DNA of 64,000 nucleotides from contig OMXV01000015.1 of assembly GCA_900315075.1 (NCBI GenBank), forward strand, positions 1 through 64,000, in the 5' to 3' direction. The position numbers were made by a program, and so were the translations under genes. Below the pieces are notes generated by a model. That model was not told the DNA's origin. It ran no database searches and saw only the letters and a program-made list of their open reading frames with translations. Position 1 is the first letter of the stretch. The number at the start of each line of letters is the position of its first letter. Below, piece after piece: positions 16,762 through 25,297 of this stretch. The stretch is from an uncultured Prevotellaceae bacterium (GTDB taxonomy: Bacteria > Bacteroidota > Bacteroidia > Bacteroidales > Bacteroidaceae).

Positions 16762-18000
16762 TCATTTTCCAATATTTTCTATCTTGATAGCCTTGGCTGC
16801 CTTCTCTTTCTTCTCATCCACTACTTTTGTGTAGATTTGCGTGGTCTTGACATTGGTGTGGCCAAGCATTTTGCTGACAGTATAGATGTCGGTGCCATTG
16901 GCCAATTGTAGAGTTGCGAAACTGTGCCTGAAGCAATGAAAGGTGATGTGTTTCTTGATGCCTGCTGCCTCAACCCATTTCTTCAATGGGCGATTGATCC
17001 ACGATGGGGGAGTCAGACCCTCAAAAACCAGATTCTCCGGTTCCCTTCGTTCACCACATAATGCGTAAGCCTGTTCTGAAATAGGAGTATATTCCACTCC
17101 GGATGTCTTCTTTTGCGTGAAATCTACTCTCCAGGAATCATTCACTTTCACCAACTGACTCCATTTGAGTCTCATGATGTCACTGTGCCGCATACCTGTG
17201 AGGATGGAGAAAAGGGAGGCGCGTTTCAATACGTCGTCTTCGCAAGGGGTGGCAGCCAACAGGTTGACTTCTTCAATCGTCAGGGCTTCTCTTCTGCTTT
17301 CCTTGGATGGGATGCCTTTCACTCTCTCGCTGATGTCGACAGTGAGGAATTCATCTACAAAGGCTTGTTTCAGTCCGGCTTTGACGATGGCAAAATAGGT
17401 GGATGCCGTGTTTTGAGATACGAGGCCCGACTTCTTGCCTCCTTGTGGTGCTGTCATCAAAAATACTTTCAATTCTTCCAGGAGTTTCACCGTGATGGTG
17501 TTGAACGGCATTGGATTCCCCTCGGTAAAGAGTTCAAGCAGCACCGCTACACGTTCCCAGTTGACAATAATAGATTTCGAGGCATTGGGATGCCGTGTAT
17601 AGGTGATCTTCTTGAAATAAGCAATGAAGTCCTGTTCTGACCGTTCGTTCTGGGCAGCAATCTCACTCTCCTTGTCGGTGTAAAGGGCTTGGTTGTCGTA
17701 TTCGTGCTGACGTAGTTTACGGACATTGTCGGCATAGACGCAGGATTCCTGGTCAATGGCCGTCCGACATTGGATAATCCCATTGATATCCCGTTTGGGC
17801 TTGAACTTAGACCCACGTGTGGAGGAAGTCTTATCCCAAACTGGGGTGGTGATGCTTCTATTCACAGATTCCACAACACGCTCCACCTTGCCGCCTGTTC
17901 CAATGACGGGATATGCTTCGACAATCAGATACCACTCTTCCTTGTATTGTGACTTGCGAAGTTTGACGGTGACTTTCGTATGAGATAAAGGCTTTTTCAT
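16762..18000 (-). CDS. Tyrosine integrase of the mobilizable element
   Basis: A 412-residue phage-type integrase with an arm-binding N-terminus (about 1-100), SAM-like domain (about 125-225) and a canonical catalytic domain. Catalytic residues are Arg in LTGMRHSDIMRL, Lys in QKKTSG, HxxR in TFHCFRHSFAT, and His and Tyr in LGHTNVKTTQIY. Unlike the recombinase at 11542 it keeps the HxxR His. It lies at the end of the element next to the dnaK terminator, and is preceded by a Zn-finger/HTH gene that overlaps it by 4 nt. It is the likely enzyme for insertion and excision of the element. Base composition is less A/T-rich than in the cargo operon. Confidence 0.93.
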   Translation of the reverse strand: MKKPLSHTKVTVKLRKSQYKEEWYLIVEAYPVIGTGGKVERVVESVNRSITTPVWDKTSSTRGSKFKPKRDINGIIQCRTAIDQESCVYADNVRKLRQHEYDNQALYTDKESEIAAQNERSEQDFIAYFKKITYTRHPNASKSIIVNWERVAVLLELFTEGNPMPFNTITVKLLEELKVFLMTAPQGGKKSGLVSQNTASTYFAIVKAGLKQAFVDEFLTVDISERVKGIPSKESRREALTIEEVNLLAATPCEDDVLKRASLFSILTGMRHSDIMRLKWSQLVKVNDSWRVDFTQKKTSGVEYTPISEQAYALCGERREPENLVFEGLTPPSWINRPLKKWVEAAGIKKHITFHCFRHSFATLQLANGTDIYTVSKMLGHTNVKTTQIYTKVVDEKKEKAAKAIKIENIGK

Positions 18001-18551
18001 AGGCTCTTGTATAGTTTGTCGATTTCAGATTTGGGCGCATAGACGTAGTTTCCTATCTGCCGGGTGGGGATGGAGTACCTTCTGATGTGCGCCCATACGG
18101 TGCTGTCGTTGATGTTGTACCTCTTGCAGATATCACCGATGGTATAGCAGTTCTCTGGATCCATGTTATATAGTTTGGGACTCAATAATTCTTTCTCTAT
18201 GTCCTCGTCACGTCTTGAAAACAACTCTTCGAGTTTTATCCTATTGATTCGAGTAAGACGTTTACCTATATTGATATAAGGTATAGTACCGTTTCGTATA
18301 AGCCTGTATAGGGTATCTCGTCCAATATTATAGATGGCCACGGCTTCCGTCACAGAGATGTAGTCCCTGGCATCAGGCACTTTTTCCGCGATGGTTTCTA
18401 ATCGCTCTTTCTTTAACTGCTCGGCTTTGCGTTGTTTGTATGCAAGATTGGTGCACTTCCTGCTGCAATATTTGGATGTGAGTGTCTTTGCTATAAATGG
18501 GGCTCCGCAAATCTCACACTTCCTTTTGATCTGGAATTTGGCTTCAGGCAT
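17997..18551 (-). CDS. Zn-finger plus double helix-turn-helix protein (integrase partner)
   Basis: A 184-residue protein started at ATG 18551 (MPEAKFQIKRKCEICG); the frame is open further upstream but that part lacks family features. An N-terminal four-cysteine finger (CEICG...YCSRKC) is followed by two excisionase-like HTH_17 domains. One is near YISVTEAVAIYNIGRDTLYRLI and the second near CYTIGDICKRYNINDSTVWAHI. Genes of this type are often found directly upstream of integrases in Bacteroidetes elements. It overlaps the integrase start by 4 nt (ATGA). It probably controls integration or excision directionality; that role is inferred. Confidence 0.82.
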   Translation of the reverse strand: MPEAKFQIKRKCEICGAPFIAKTLTSKYCSRKCTNLAYKQRKAEQLKKERLETIAEKVPDARDYISVTEAVAIYNIGRDTLYRLIRNGTIPYINIGKRLTRINRIKLEELFSRRDEDIEKELLSPKLYNMDPENCYTIGDICKRYNINDSTVWAHIRRYSIPTRQIGNYVYAPKSEIDKLYKSL

Positions 18552-18632
18552 ATTGTCTCTCTTTAAATGGGTATTTATATGAATAGATATGTTTAAGTAT
18601 GAATAAGTAGCAAATTGTCGCCAATTAAGTCG

Positions 18633-18654
18633 TGTCGCAAATATGTCGCAAATA
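18633..18654. repeat. Tandem TGTCGCAAATA repeats at the element's right end
   Basis: Two exact copies of the 11-mer TGTCGCAAATA (18633-18643, 18644-18654) plus a looser copy TTGTCGCCAATTA at 18615-18627. They lie upstream of the integrase operon, between it and the dnaK terminator. Closely spaced direct repeats here fit integrase arm-type sites next to an attachment site, or operators of the Zn-finger/HTH gene. Confidence 0.45.
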
Positions 18655-18707
18655 TAAGCCAAAAATCGCTAAATAACAAGGAAAATAACAAAGTTTAACA
18701 AAACAAA

Positions 18708-18741
18708 AAAGTGGTGCAACTCCGTGAGTTACACCACTTTC
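18708..18741 (-). terminator. Rho-independent terminator of dnaK
   Basis: Read on the minus strand, AAGTGGTGTAACTC pairs with GAGTTGCACCACTT around a 3-nt loop (one mismatch), followed by a run of T. It lies 32 nt after the dnaK stop. It also marks the innermost position at which the mobile element can end. Confidence 0.85.
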
Positions 18742-18772
18742 TATAGGTTTTCTTATTGTTTCTTATCGTATC

Positions 18773-20689
18773 TTACTTCACCTCCTCGAAGTCGGCGTCT
18801 TGGATGTTGTCGTCGGTCTTGGTTTCCTCGGATGATGTTTGCTGACCACCGTAGTTGGTCTGCTCGGCGCCGGGTTGAGGACCTGGGCCGGCCTGTTGAT
18901 ACATCTTGGCGCTGGCAGCCTGCATCACCTGGTTGAGGTTGTTCATAGCGTTGTCGATGGCAGTGAGGTCGCCACTCTTGTGGGCATCCTTCAGTTGCTG
19001 AACGGCAGCCTCGACGTTGGAACGCTCAGCACCTAACTTGTCGCCATTCTCGTTGAGGAATGTTTCGGTCTGGAAAATCATAGAGTCGGCTTGGTTGAGC
19101 TTATCGATACGCTCGCGCTCACGCTTGTCTGCCTCGGCATTACGCTCTGCCTCTGCCTTCATGCGGTTGATTTCCTCCTCTGTCAGACCTGATGAAGCCT
19201 CGATACGGATAGCCTGTTCTTTGCCAGTAGCCTTATCCTTGGCAGTGACCTTCAGAATACCGTTGGCATCGATGTCGAAGGTTACCTCAATCTGAGGAAT
19301 ACCACGTCGTGCGGGAGCAATACCGGTGAGGTTGAACTGACCAATGGACTTGTTCTGTGCAGCCATTGGGCGCTCGCCCTGGAGCACGTGGATAGTCACC
19401 TCGACCTGGTTATCGGCAGCAGTTGAGAACACCTCGCTCTTGCGGCAAGGAATTGTGGTGTTGGCATCAATCAGTTTGGTCATCACACCACCCAGTGTCT
19501 CAATACCTAAGGTCAGAGGAGTAACATCGAGCAACACGATGTCACCAACGCCGCCCTCTTTGTTCAGGATGGCACCCTGGATGCTGGCACCTACAGCCAC
19601 CACCTCGTCGGGATTCACGCCCTTTGAAGGCTCCTTGCCGAAGTAGTTCTTCACCAGTGTCTGCACAGCAGGAATACGGCTGGAGCCACCCACGAGAATC
19701 ACCTCGTCAATCTGACTTGTGGTCAGTTTAGCATCAGCAACAGCCTTCTGGCAGGGAGCCAGACATGCTTGGATGAGGTTGTGTGCCAACTGCTCAAACT
19801 TTGCACGAGTGAGGGTCTTCACCAAGTGTTTGGGCACGCCACCCACAGGCATGATGTATGGCAGGTTGATTTCTGTAGAAGTGCTGCTCGACAACTCAAT
19901 CTTTGCTTTCTCAGCAGCTTCCTTCAGACGTTGCATAGCCATTGGGTCGGCCTTCAGGTCGGCACCCTCGTCGTTGCGGAACTCTTGCACCAGCCAGTCG
20001 ATGATGACCTGGTCGAAGTCGTCGCCACCCAGGTGGGTGTCACCATTGGTGGAAAGCACCTCAAACACGCCGTCGCCAAACTCCAGGATGGAGATATCGA
20101 ATGTACCACCACCGAGGTCGAACACGGCAATCTTCATATTCTTATTGGCTTTGTCGAGTCCGTAAGCCAAAGCGGCTGCTGTAGGCTCGTTGACAATACG
20201 CTTCACGTTGAGACCAGCAATCTGACCAGCCTCCTTAGTGGCCTGGCGCTGTGAGTCGCTAAAGTATGCAGGTACGGTGATGACAGCTTCTGTCACCTCT
20301 TCGCCAAGATAATCCTCAGCGGTCTTCTTCATCTTCTGAAGTATCATAGCAGAAATCTCTTGCGGAGTATATTTGCGGCCTTCGATTTCTACACGGGGAT
20401 AGCCATTCTCGTTCACCACCTTGAAAGGAACGCGCTCGGCCTCCTTGCGGCTCTGCTCATAGGTCTCGCCCATGAAACGTTTGATACTATAGACGGTGTT
20501 GTGAGGGTTGGTGATAGCCTGACGCTTGGCAGGGTCACCCACTTTGCGGTCACCGTCCTTAACAAATCCCACCACGGATGGGGTGGTACGCTTGCCTTCA
20601 CTGTTGGCAATGACTACCGGCTCGTTGCCTTCGAATACAGAAACACATGAGTTGGTAGTTCCTAAGTCTATTCCAATAATCTTTCCCAT
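18773..20689 (-). CDS. dnaK: Chaperone DnaK (Hsp70)
   Basis: A complete 638-residue DnaK. ATG 20689 gives [18 protein letters not shown]; an in-frame extension upstream is leader, not protein. The ATPase domain shows [17 protein letters not shown] and LVGGSSRIP. The substrate-binding domain begins near [14 protein letters not shown], and the C-terminus ends in the conserved DADFEEVK. It folds proteins in the cytoplasm with DnaJ and GrpE, neither of which is beside it here. A promoter-like dyad lies about 150 nt upstream and a clear terminator follows. Its base composition is typical of the core genes in the window. Confidence 0.98.
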   Translation of the reverse strand: MGKIIGIDLGTTNSCVSVFEGNEPVVIANSEGKRTTPSVVGFVKDGDRKVGDPAKRQAITNPHNTVYSIKRFMGETYEQSRKEAERVPFKVVNENGYPRVEIEGRKYTPQEISAMILQKMKKTAEDYLGEEVTEAVITVPAYFSDSQRQATKEAGQIAGLNVKRIVNEPTAAALAYGLDKANKNMKIAVFDLGGGTFDISILEFGDGVFEVLSTNGDTHLGGDDFDQVIIDWLVQEFRNDEGADLKADPMAMQRLKEAAEKAKIELSSSTSTEINLPYIMPVGGVPKHLVKTLTRAKFEQLAHNLIQACLAPCQKAVADAKLTTSQIDEVILVGGSSRIPAVQTLVKNYFGKEPSKGVNPDEVVAVGASIQGAILNKEGGVGDIVLLDVTPLTLGIETLGGVMTKLIDANTTIPCRKSEVFSTAADNQVEVTIHVLQGERPMAAQNKSIGQFNLTGIAPARRGIPQIEVTFDIDANGILKVTAKDKATGKEQAIRIEASSGLTEEEINRMKAEAERNAEADKRERERIDKLNQADSMIFQTETFLNENGDKLGAERSNVEAAVQQLKDAHKSGDLTAIDNAMNNLNQVMQAASAKMYQQAGPGPQPGAEQTNYGGQQTSSEETKTDDNIQDADFEEVK

Positions 20690-20821
20690 TGTTGTATTAT
20701 TTTTATTTGTTAATATTTTCTTTATTAATTTGGAGTTCAGTAGTTGCATGAGTCCTATAAACCTATGATAAATTCAGCCTCAAACTGATTCGCTCCGCCA
20801 TTAATATAACAAATGGTGTGC

Positions 20822-20863
20822 CAAAATACAAAAATGAACTGACAAATGTGACATTGTGTCAGT
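20822..20863 (-). promoter_or_regulatory. Candidate dnaK promoter with dyad ACTGACA-N12-TGTCAGT
   Basis: A perfect 7-bp inverted repeat (20838-20844 and 20857-20863) encloses a second short palindrome AATGTGACATT (20845-20855). Just downstream on the minus strand is TATTTTG (20828-20822), a -7 box with one base less than TAnnTTTG. The dyad would therefore cover the -33 region, a typical operator position. No CIRCE element is seen. Confidence 0.45.
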
Positions 20864-20872
20864 GAATAGGCA

Positions 20873-20905
20873 TAAAAAACGAGCCATCCTTAATGGGTGG
20901 CTCGA
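20873..20905 (-). terminator. Rho-independent terminator of recA
   Basis: On the minus strand CGAGCCACCC pairs with GGATGGCTCG around ATTAA, with one mismatch, followed by TTTTTTATG. It lies about 80 nt after the recA stop. Confidence 0.85.
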
Positions 20906-20985
20906 TAGAGTTGTTTGCAAGTTAATGAGTTGGTAAGTTGTTTAGTTGATAAGTTGTTGAATGGAGAACTTAAAAACTCACAAAC

Positions 20986-22014
20986 TCAGTCTGCATTCTT
21001 AATGGCTTCCATGATTTGGGCCTCGATTTCCTCGCACAGTTCGGGGTTGTCCTTAAGCAGTGCCTTTGTGGCATCGCGTCCCTGGGCCAGTTTTGACCCG
21101 TTGTAGGAGAACCATGAACCGCTCTTCTGGATGATGTTGTACTCCACGCCGAGGTCAACCAGTTCGCCGTATTTGGAGATACCCTCGCCGAACATAATTT
21201 CAAATTCAGCCTTGCGGAATGGTGGTGCCACCTTGTTTTTCACCACTTTTACGCGCACTTGGTTGCCAATGGGCTGGTCACCGTCTTTAAGGGTGGTCAC
21301 ACGACGGATGTCGAGGCGAACGCTGGCGTAGAATTTCAAGGCGTTGCCACCAGTGGTGGTCTCAGGGTTGCCAAACATCACACCGATTTTCTCACGCAAC
21401 TGGTTGATGAAGATACATGTGGTGTTAGTCTTGCTTATATTAGCTGTCAACTTACGAAGAGCCTGACTCATCAGTCGGGCTTGCAGACCGACTTTATTGT
21501 CGCCCATGTCGCCCTCGATTTCCGATTTGGGCGTCAGCGCTGCCACGGAGTCAATCACGATGATGTCGATGGCAGAGGAGCGGATGAGTTGGTCGGCAAT
21601 CTCCAGGGCTTGTTCGCCATTGTCGGGCTGTGATATCCACAGGTTGTTGACATCCACGCCAAGATGCTCGGCATAGAAACGGTCGAAAGCGTGCTCGGCA
21701 TCGATGAAGGCAGCAATACCTCCTGCCTTTTGTGCCTCGGCGATGGCATGGATAGCCAGTGTTGTCTTACCAGAGGATTCTGGACCGTAGATTTCGATAA
21801 TACGGCCTTTGGGATAGCCACCCACACCGAGAGCTGCATTCAGGCCGATACTGCCAGTAGGGATGACTTCTACATTCTCGATGCGCTCGTCACCGAGTTT
21901 CATGATGGAGCCTTTGCCGAAGTCTTTTTCTATTTTCGACATGGCTGCTTGCAGGGCTTTCAGTTTGCCCTCTTGACTGTTGTCTATTTGCTCAATGTTT
22001 TCTTTTTTTGACAT
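20986..22014 (-). CDS. recA: Recombinase RecA
   Basis: A complete 342-residue RecA, the strand-exchange protein of homologous recombination and activator of SOS-type responses. Walker A is [10 protein letters not shown], Walker B is [10 protein letters not shown], and the L2 DNA-binding loop region is [20 protein letters not shown]. The C-terminus is acidic as usual. It starts MSKKENIEQ at 22014. The gap in front of it is filled by the 57-bp tandem repeats; no LexA-type box was recognised. Confidence 0.98.
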   Translation of the reverse strand: MSKKENIEQIDNSQEGKLKALQAAMSKIEKDFGKGSIMKLGDERIENVEVIPTGSIGLNAALGVGGYPKGRIIEIYGPESSGKTTLAIHAIAEAQKAGGIAAFIDAEHAFDRFYAEHLGVDVNNLWISQPDNGEQALEIADQLIRSSAIDIIVIDSVAALTPKSEIEGDMGDNKVGLQARLMSQALRKLTANISKTNTTCIFINQLREKIGVMFGNPETTTGGNALKFYASVRLDIRRVTTLKDGDQPIGNQVRVKVVKNKVAPPFRKAEFEIMFGEGISKYGELVDLGVEYNIIQKSGSWFSYNGSKLAQGRDATKALLKDNPELCEEIEAQIMEAIKNAD

Positions 22015-22023
22015 AGTGATATA

Positions 22024-22280
22024 GTTAGAAGTTAGGAGTTAGAAGTTAGAAGTGGCTAATTTCTATGTTGGAAGCATGAAGTTAGAAGTTAGGAGTTAGA
22101 AGTTAGAAGTGGCTAATTTCTATGTTGGAAGCATGAAGTTAGAAGTTAGGAGTTAGAAGTCAGAAGTGGCTAATTGCTATGTTGGAAGCATGAAGTTAGG
22201 AGTTATGAGTTAGAAGTTGGAAGTGACTAATTGCTGCTATATTGGAATTTTGGAAGTTAGGAGTTAGAAACTGGAGAACT
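22024..22280. repeat. 57-bp tandem repeat array upstream of recA
   Basis: Three consecutive 57-bp units (22024-22080, 22081-22137, 22138-22194) are nearly identical, differing at a few bases, followed by one diverged unit (22195 to about 22254) and a partial. Each unit contains nested GTTAGAAGTTAGGAGTTAGAA-type repeats and a GGCTAATTTCTATGTTGG segment. It lies between the four-helix-bundle gene and recA, both on the minus strand. The same low-complexity motif recurs inverted at 22676-22698. Confidence 0.9.
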
Positions 22281-22283
22281 TCA

Positions 22284-22649
22284 TTATTTTGATTGTTCTA
22301 TTTTCATTTTTTGAGTTTTGGTAATAGAAGCAAGCATTTTGATGATTTCTTGACAGTTGGAGTAAATGCTAATATATGTCTTCTTATCTAAATAATCGGA
22401 TTCGTGAAGTAGTTCAAGCCAGTAAGCCGTTTCATTTGCTTCTTTAAATGATACATATATTTTAGCTAAAAAGTCAGCATCTGTTTGAGCTGCAAGTGCT
22501 TCTCTGACGTTGGCACCAATACTTGTCCCACTGCGTAATACTTGTTTCGACAAAATGAATTCTCTTTTTTGTTCTGTCAGAAATTTGTACATAGCAATGA
22601 TACGCAATGCAAAGTTCTTACTTTTATCGGAAATCAAACTTTGTGCCAT
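22284..22649 (-). CDS. Four-helix bundle protein (23S rRNA IVP-like family)
   Basis: A 121-residue all-helical protein matching the bacterial 'four helix bundle' family first met in rRNA intervening sequences: SKNFALRIIAMYKFL, the family-diagnostic VLRSGTSIGANVREA, and FLAKIYVSFKEANETAYWLELL. Its biochemical role is unknown. It stands alone here on the minus strand upstream of the repeat array and recA, and no rRNA gene is nearby. Such genes are often scattered in Bacteroidetes genomes with repeats around them. Confidence 0.93.
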   Translation of the reverse strand: MAQSLISDKSKNFALRIIAMYKFLTEQKREFILSKQVLRSGTSIGANVREALAAQTDADFLAKIYVSFKEANETAYWLELLHESDYLDKKTYISIYSNCQEIIKMLASITKTQKMKIEQSK

Positions 22650-22696
22650 AATCTTGCACCATTTACTTCAAACTCCTAACTTCTAACTCCTAACTC

Positions 22697-23935
22697 TTAT
22701 ACCTCCAACTCTCCATCAAACACTTCGTGCCAGGGGAGACCTTTCTCGTTGAGGAGTTGCATGAAGGGGTCGGGATCGAATTCTTCGACGTTCCAGACGC
22801 CGGGTTTACACCATATACCCTTGAGGAGCAGCATGGCACCAATCATTGCCGGTACGCCCGTGGTGTAGCTCACACCCTGCATGCCCGTTTCCTGGTAGGC
22901 TGCTTGATGAGAGCAGTTGTTATAGACATAGTAGGTGCGCTCTTTGCCGTCTTTAATACCACGGATGCGGCAGCCGATGCTTGTCTCGCCCTCATAGTTC
23001 TCGCCCAGGTCTTGTGGGTTGGGCAGCACAGCCTTGAGGAATTGCAGCGGCACGATTTTCACTTTAGCTGTTTTGTTGGGGTCGTCAGCCAGTGGAGCCT
23101 CGTAGGTAATTTCGTCGATACGGCTCATGCCGATGTTTTGGATGACATCGAGGTGCTTGAGATACTGTTCGCCGAAGGTCATCCAGAAGCGTGCCAGACG
23201 GATGGTGGGATAGTTCTTCACCAGACTTTCCAGCTCTTCATGGTGCATCAGGTAGCTCTCACGTGGGCCGATGTTGGGGTAGGTGAGGGTTTTATGAATC
23301 TCCAGAGGCTCTGTTTCTATCCATTCACCGTCTTTGTAGTAGAGACCTTTTTGGGTGATCTCGCGGATATTGATTTCTGGGTTGAAGTTGGTGGCAAAGG
23401 CTTTGTGGTGGTCGCCGGCGTTACAGTCCACGATGTCGAGGGTATGAATCTCGTCGAAGTGGTGCTTGGCAGCGTAGGCGGTGTAGATGTCGCTCACACC
23501 TGGGTCGAAGCCGCAGCCGAGGATAGCGCAGAGACCAGCCTGTTCGAAGCGCTCTTTGTAGGCCCACTGCCAGGAGTATTCAAAGTGTGCCTCGTCGCGT
23601 GGTTCGTAGTTGGCGGTGTCGAGGTAGTGGCATCCGCAGGCCAGGCAAGCTTCCATGATGGTAAGGTCCTGATAGGGTAGGGCGAGGTTGACCACAAGTT
23701 GGGGCTTATAGTCGTTGAGCAGGGCTTTGAGTTGCTCCACATCATCAGCATCCACCTGTGCCGTCTTGATGTCGAGGTCGTAGCCGGCTTTATGTATCGA
23801 CTCCACGATTTTATCGCATTTACGTTTTGTGCGGCTGGCAATCATGAAGTCAGTAAACACATCAGCATTCTGGGCTATCTTGAATGCTGCTACTGTGGCG
23901 ACGCCTCCGGCGCCAATCATTAGTACTTTTCCCAT
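22697..23935 (-). CDS. Carboxynorspermidine synthase / saccharopine-dehydrogenase family
   Basis: A 412-residue oxidoreductase. The N-terminal Rossmann loop is VLMIGAGGVATVAA, with CGCHYLDTANYEPRD and CGFDPGVSDIYTAYA further on. The length and the conserved DIVDCNAGDHHKAFATNFN region fit the carboxynorspermidine dehydrogenase branch, which condenses a diamine with aspartate semialdehyde in the spermidine pathway used by gut Bacteroidetes. A lysine-pathway saccharopine dehydrogenase would be the alternative but is less likely in this group. The partner decarboxylase is not in the window. Downstream lie G-rich heptamer arrays. Confidence 0.9.
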   Translation of the reverse strand: MGKVLMIGAGGVATVAAFKIAQNADVFTDFMIASRTKRKCDKIVESIHKAGYDLDIKTAQVDADDVEQLKALLNDYKPQLVVNLALPYQDLTIMEACLACGCHYLDTANYEPRDEAHFEYSWQWAYKERFEQAGLCAILGCGFDPGVSDIYTAYAAKHHFDEIHTLDIVDCNAGDHHKAFATNFNPEINIREITQKGLYYKDGEWIETEPLEIHKTLTYPNIGPRESYLMHHEELESLVKNYPTIRLARFWMTFGEQYLKHLDVIQNIGMSRIDEITYEAPLADDPNKTAKVKIVPLQFLKAVLPNPQDLGENYEGETSIGCRIRGIKDGKERTYYVYNNCSHQAAYQETGMQGVSYTTGVPAMIGAMLLLKGIWCKPGVWNVEEFDPDPFMQLLNEKGLPWHEVFDGELEV

Positions 23936-23943
23936 TTTTATTG

Positions 23944-24060
23944 TTCTATTTTAGTGGTTAGAGGTTTATTTAGTGGTTAGGGGTGAGAGGTTAGGGGTGA
24001 GAGGTTAGGGGTTAGGGGTTAGGGGTTAGGGGTGAGAGGTGAGAGGTGAGGGGTGAGAGA
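23944..24060. repeat. GGTTAGGGG / GGTGAGAGG low-complexity array
   Basis: About 115 bp of 7-bp units (GGTTAGG, GGTGAGA) with four consecutive TTAGGGG-type copies near 24004-24032. It lies between the carboxynorspermidine synthase promoter side and the gene at 24185. The G-runs on one strand could form a G-quadruplex. Length variation between strains would be expected. Confidence 0.85.
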
Positions 24061-24101
24061 ATACTCCTACAGTCATGGGGTATTGCCCGAACTCTTGTAA
24101 C

Positions 24102-24182
24102 TATCAACTCATCAACTCGTCAATTCATCAACTATACAACTATTAACTTGTCAACTCGTCTACTTGTCAACTTGTCAACTGT
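24102..24182. repeat. CAACTNGTCAACT-type nonamer array
   Basis: Nine or so degenerate copies of a unit near CTTGTCAA(C/T) (for example ACTTGTCAACTTGTCAACTG) fill the gap just after the stop of the gene at 24185. The same unit recurs at about 30980-31014, after the amidase stop, and a complementary version at about 20917-20960 after recA, so it is a dispersed intergenic family. Confidence 0.8.
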
Positions 24183-24184
24183 CT

Positions 24185-24775
24185 TCAGACTAATTCTTCC
24201 CCTCGGATTCCTAAGGCGCTCATGAGTGAGTAGCCTAAGATTTCCTGACGGAAGCCGCCGCCCATCATGGGCTGCATGGCAAAGACGGTGATAGTCTTGT
24301 TGTTGTCAGAATTCCGAAGTGCTTGCCTAACACGGTCGAAATACGCATCGTCGGGTATGACCATGATGCGTTTCACCTCGCCGGATGCACAGCATAGGCG
24401 AAGAGTGTCGATGAGCAAGTCTTCCTTACTGATGATGTTTTCATCGGTGTAGGCATTGATGGAAAACTCGCCAAGATTGTCCTTGAAAGCCTGACCATTT
24501 AGTTCATTGGCGTAATGTCCTGGTGTGAAATACTCCATGCGCTCGCTCTTGGCACCGTGTATCAGCACCACTTGTGTCTGTTCTTTGCTTTCTCGTATGC
24601 CTCCGTCCAGAGCCACACAGTCAATCCATCGTGCCATGTCGGCATTGGGAATCTTGCGGCCTATCATTCGCTCAAAGTTCACAATGAGGTCGAAGACCAC
24701 ACGATCTACAAAGTCGGCATCTACGATGATTACATTGTCGCAGCTCACGGTGGGCCGCTCGTTTAGATGGTTCAT
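24185..24775 (-). CDS. Conserved Bacteroidales protein (DUF6621-like)
   Basis: A 196-residue protein started at ATG 24775 (MNHLNERPTVSCDN). It has the features I associate with an uncharacterised Bacteroidales family: VIIVDADFVDRVVFDL near the start, DMARWIDCVALDGGIR, an alternating alpha/beta pattern with VVLIHG and IMVIPDD strands, and the C-terminal FRQEILGYSLMSALGIRGEEL. The DxD near residue 17 and the strand order suggest a NYN/Rossmann-like fold, but this is a guess. It is a lone minus-strand gene between repeat arrays. Confidence 0.75.
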   Translation of the reverse strand: MNHLNERPTVSCDNVIIVDADFVDRVVFDLIVNFERMIGRKIPNADMARWIDCVALDGGIRESKEQTQVVLIHGAKSERMEYFTPGHYANELNGQAFKDNLGEFSINAYTDENIISKEDLLIDTLRLCCASGEVKRIMVIPDDAYFDRVRQALRNSDNNKTITVFAMQPMMGGGFRQEILGYSLMSALGIRGEELV

Positions 24776-24870
24776 AGGTACAAAATTACGAATTTTCTCT
24801 GAAAACACAAATCTTTCGCTTTTTTATTGTGTTTTTTTTGATGGAAGCTGCCTATTTGATGTTGACGATG

Positions 24871-24878
24871 CAAATTTA
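24871..24878 (-). promoter_or_regulatory. -7 box TAAATTTG for the gene at 24775
   Basis: A perfect TAnnTTTG on the minus strand that would give a leader of about 90 nt. A second perfect box, TAATTTTG at 24788-24781, is so close to the ATG that it would make a leaderless message. Confidence 0.5.
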
Positions 24879-24916
24879 CAGTGATGTTGTTTCAAATCAT
24901 GGTACAAGTTTATAAA

Positions 24917-24976
24917 ATTGAAGATTGAAAAGTAGTTAAAGGGTAGTTAAAAGGGAGTTAAAGAGTAGTTAAAGGG
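24917..24976. repeat. AGTTAAAGGGTAGTTAAA direct repeats
   Basis: Four or five copies of a unit near GTAGTTAAAGG in the 522-bp gap between the DUF6621-like gene and nhaD (24776-25297). No gene is supported in that gap. Confidence 0.7.
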
Positions 24977-25079
24977 ACAATACCAATGAAAATTGAAAAT
25001 GTAACCTCAATCTTTGTAGATATTGCTCAAAAAAGAGCATTATACTAAATTCCTATGTTCAATCTGTCTCCGACCAATA

Positions 25080-25130
25080 CGCCCCAACGGGGCAACACGC
25101 TTTCAGCCCAGGGCAACGCCCTGGGTTTCA
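25080..25130. repeat. REP-like palindromic pair (CCCCAACGGGG and CCCAGGGCAACGCCCTGGG)
   Basis: Two short perfect hairpins about 18 bp apart in the gap before nhaD: CCCC-AAC-GGGG (about 25082-25092) and CCCAGGGC-AAC-GCCCTGGG (about 25108-25126). Both have an AAC loop. They are much more G/C-rich than the surrounding DNA, like dispersed REP elements. Confidence 0.65.
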
Positions 25131-25252
25131 ATGACACCTACGACTAATCACTTTTTAAAGTGGACTCAAGAATGAAAGGTAAATTTGTCCATTCCGCAAT
25201 CGTTTGAGTGAAAAAAATGATATGGTCTCGCCTTTATTAATAATATGTGTCT

Positions 25253-25260
25253 TAACTTTG
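25253..25260 (+). promoter_or_regulatory. -7 box TAACTTTG of nhaD
   Basis: A perfect TAnnTTTG 38 nt before the nhaD ATG on the plus strand. Confidence 0.65.
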
Positions 25261-25297
25261 CACTCAAATTAGAAAAACAACAAAATTTCAAGGTAAA

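Noticed and set aside
17113-17640. 175-residue plus-strand ORF opposite the element integrase
   Set aside because: Antisense shadow of a well-conserved integrase domain, with no recognisable domain of its own.
22024-22254. Possible CRISPR array
   Set aside because: The 57-bp units are contiguous with no unique spacers and no cas genes are near.
22727-23680. 317-residue plus-strand ORF opposite the carboxynorspermidine synthase
   Set aside because: Antisense to an intact, well-recognised enzyme; composition (Val, His, Phe) is that of a reverse-frame shadow.
23990-24060. Possible telomere or linear replicon end
   Set aside because: TTAGGGG-like heptamers are short, internal and flanked by core genes; similar low-complexity runs occur in other gaps.
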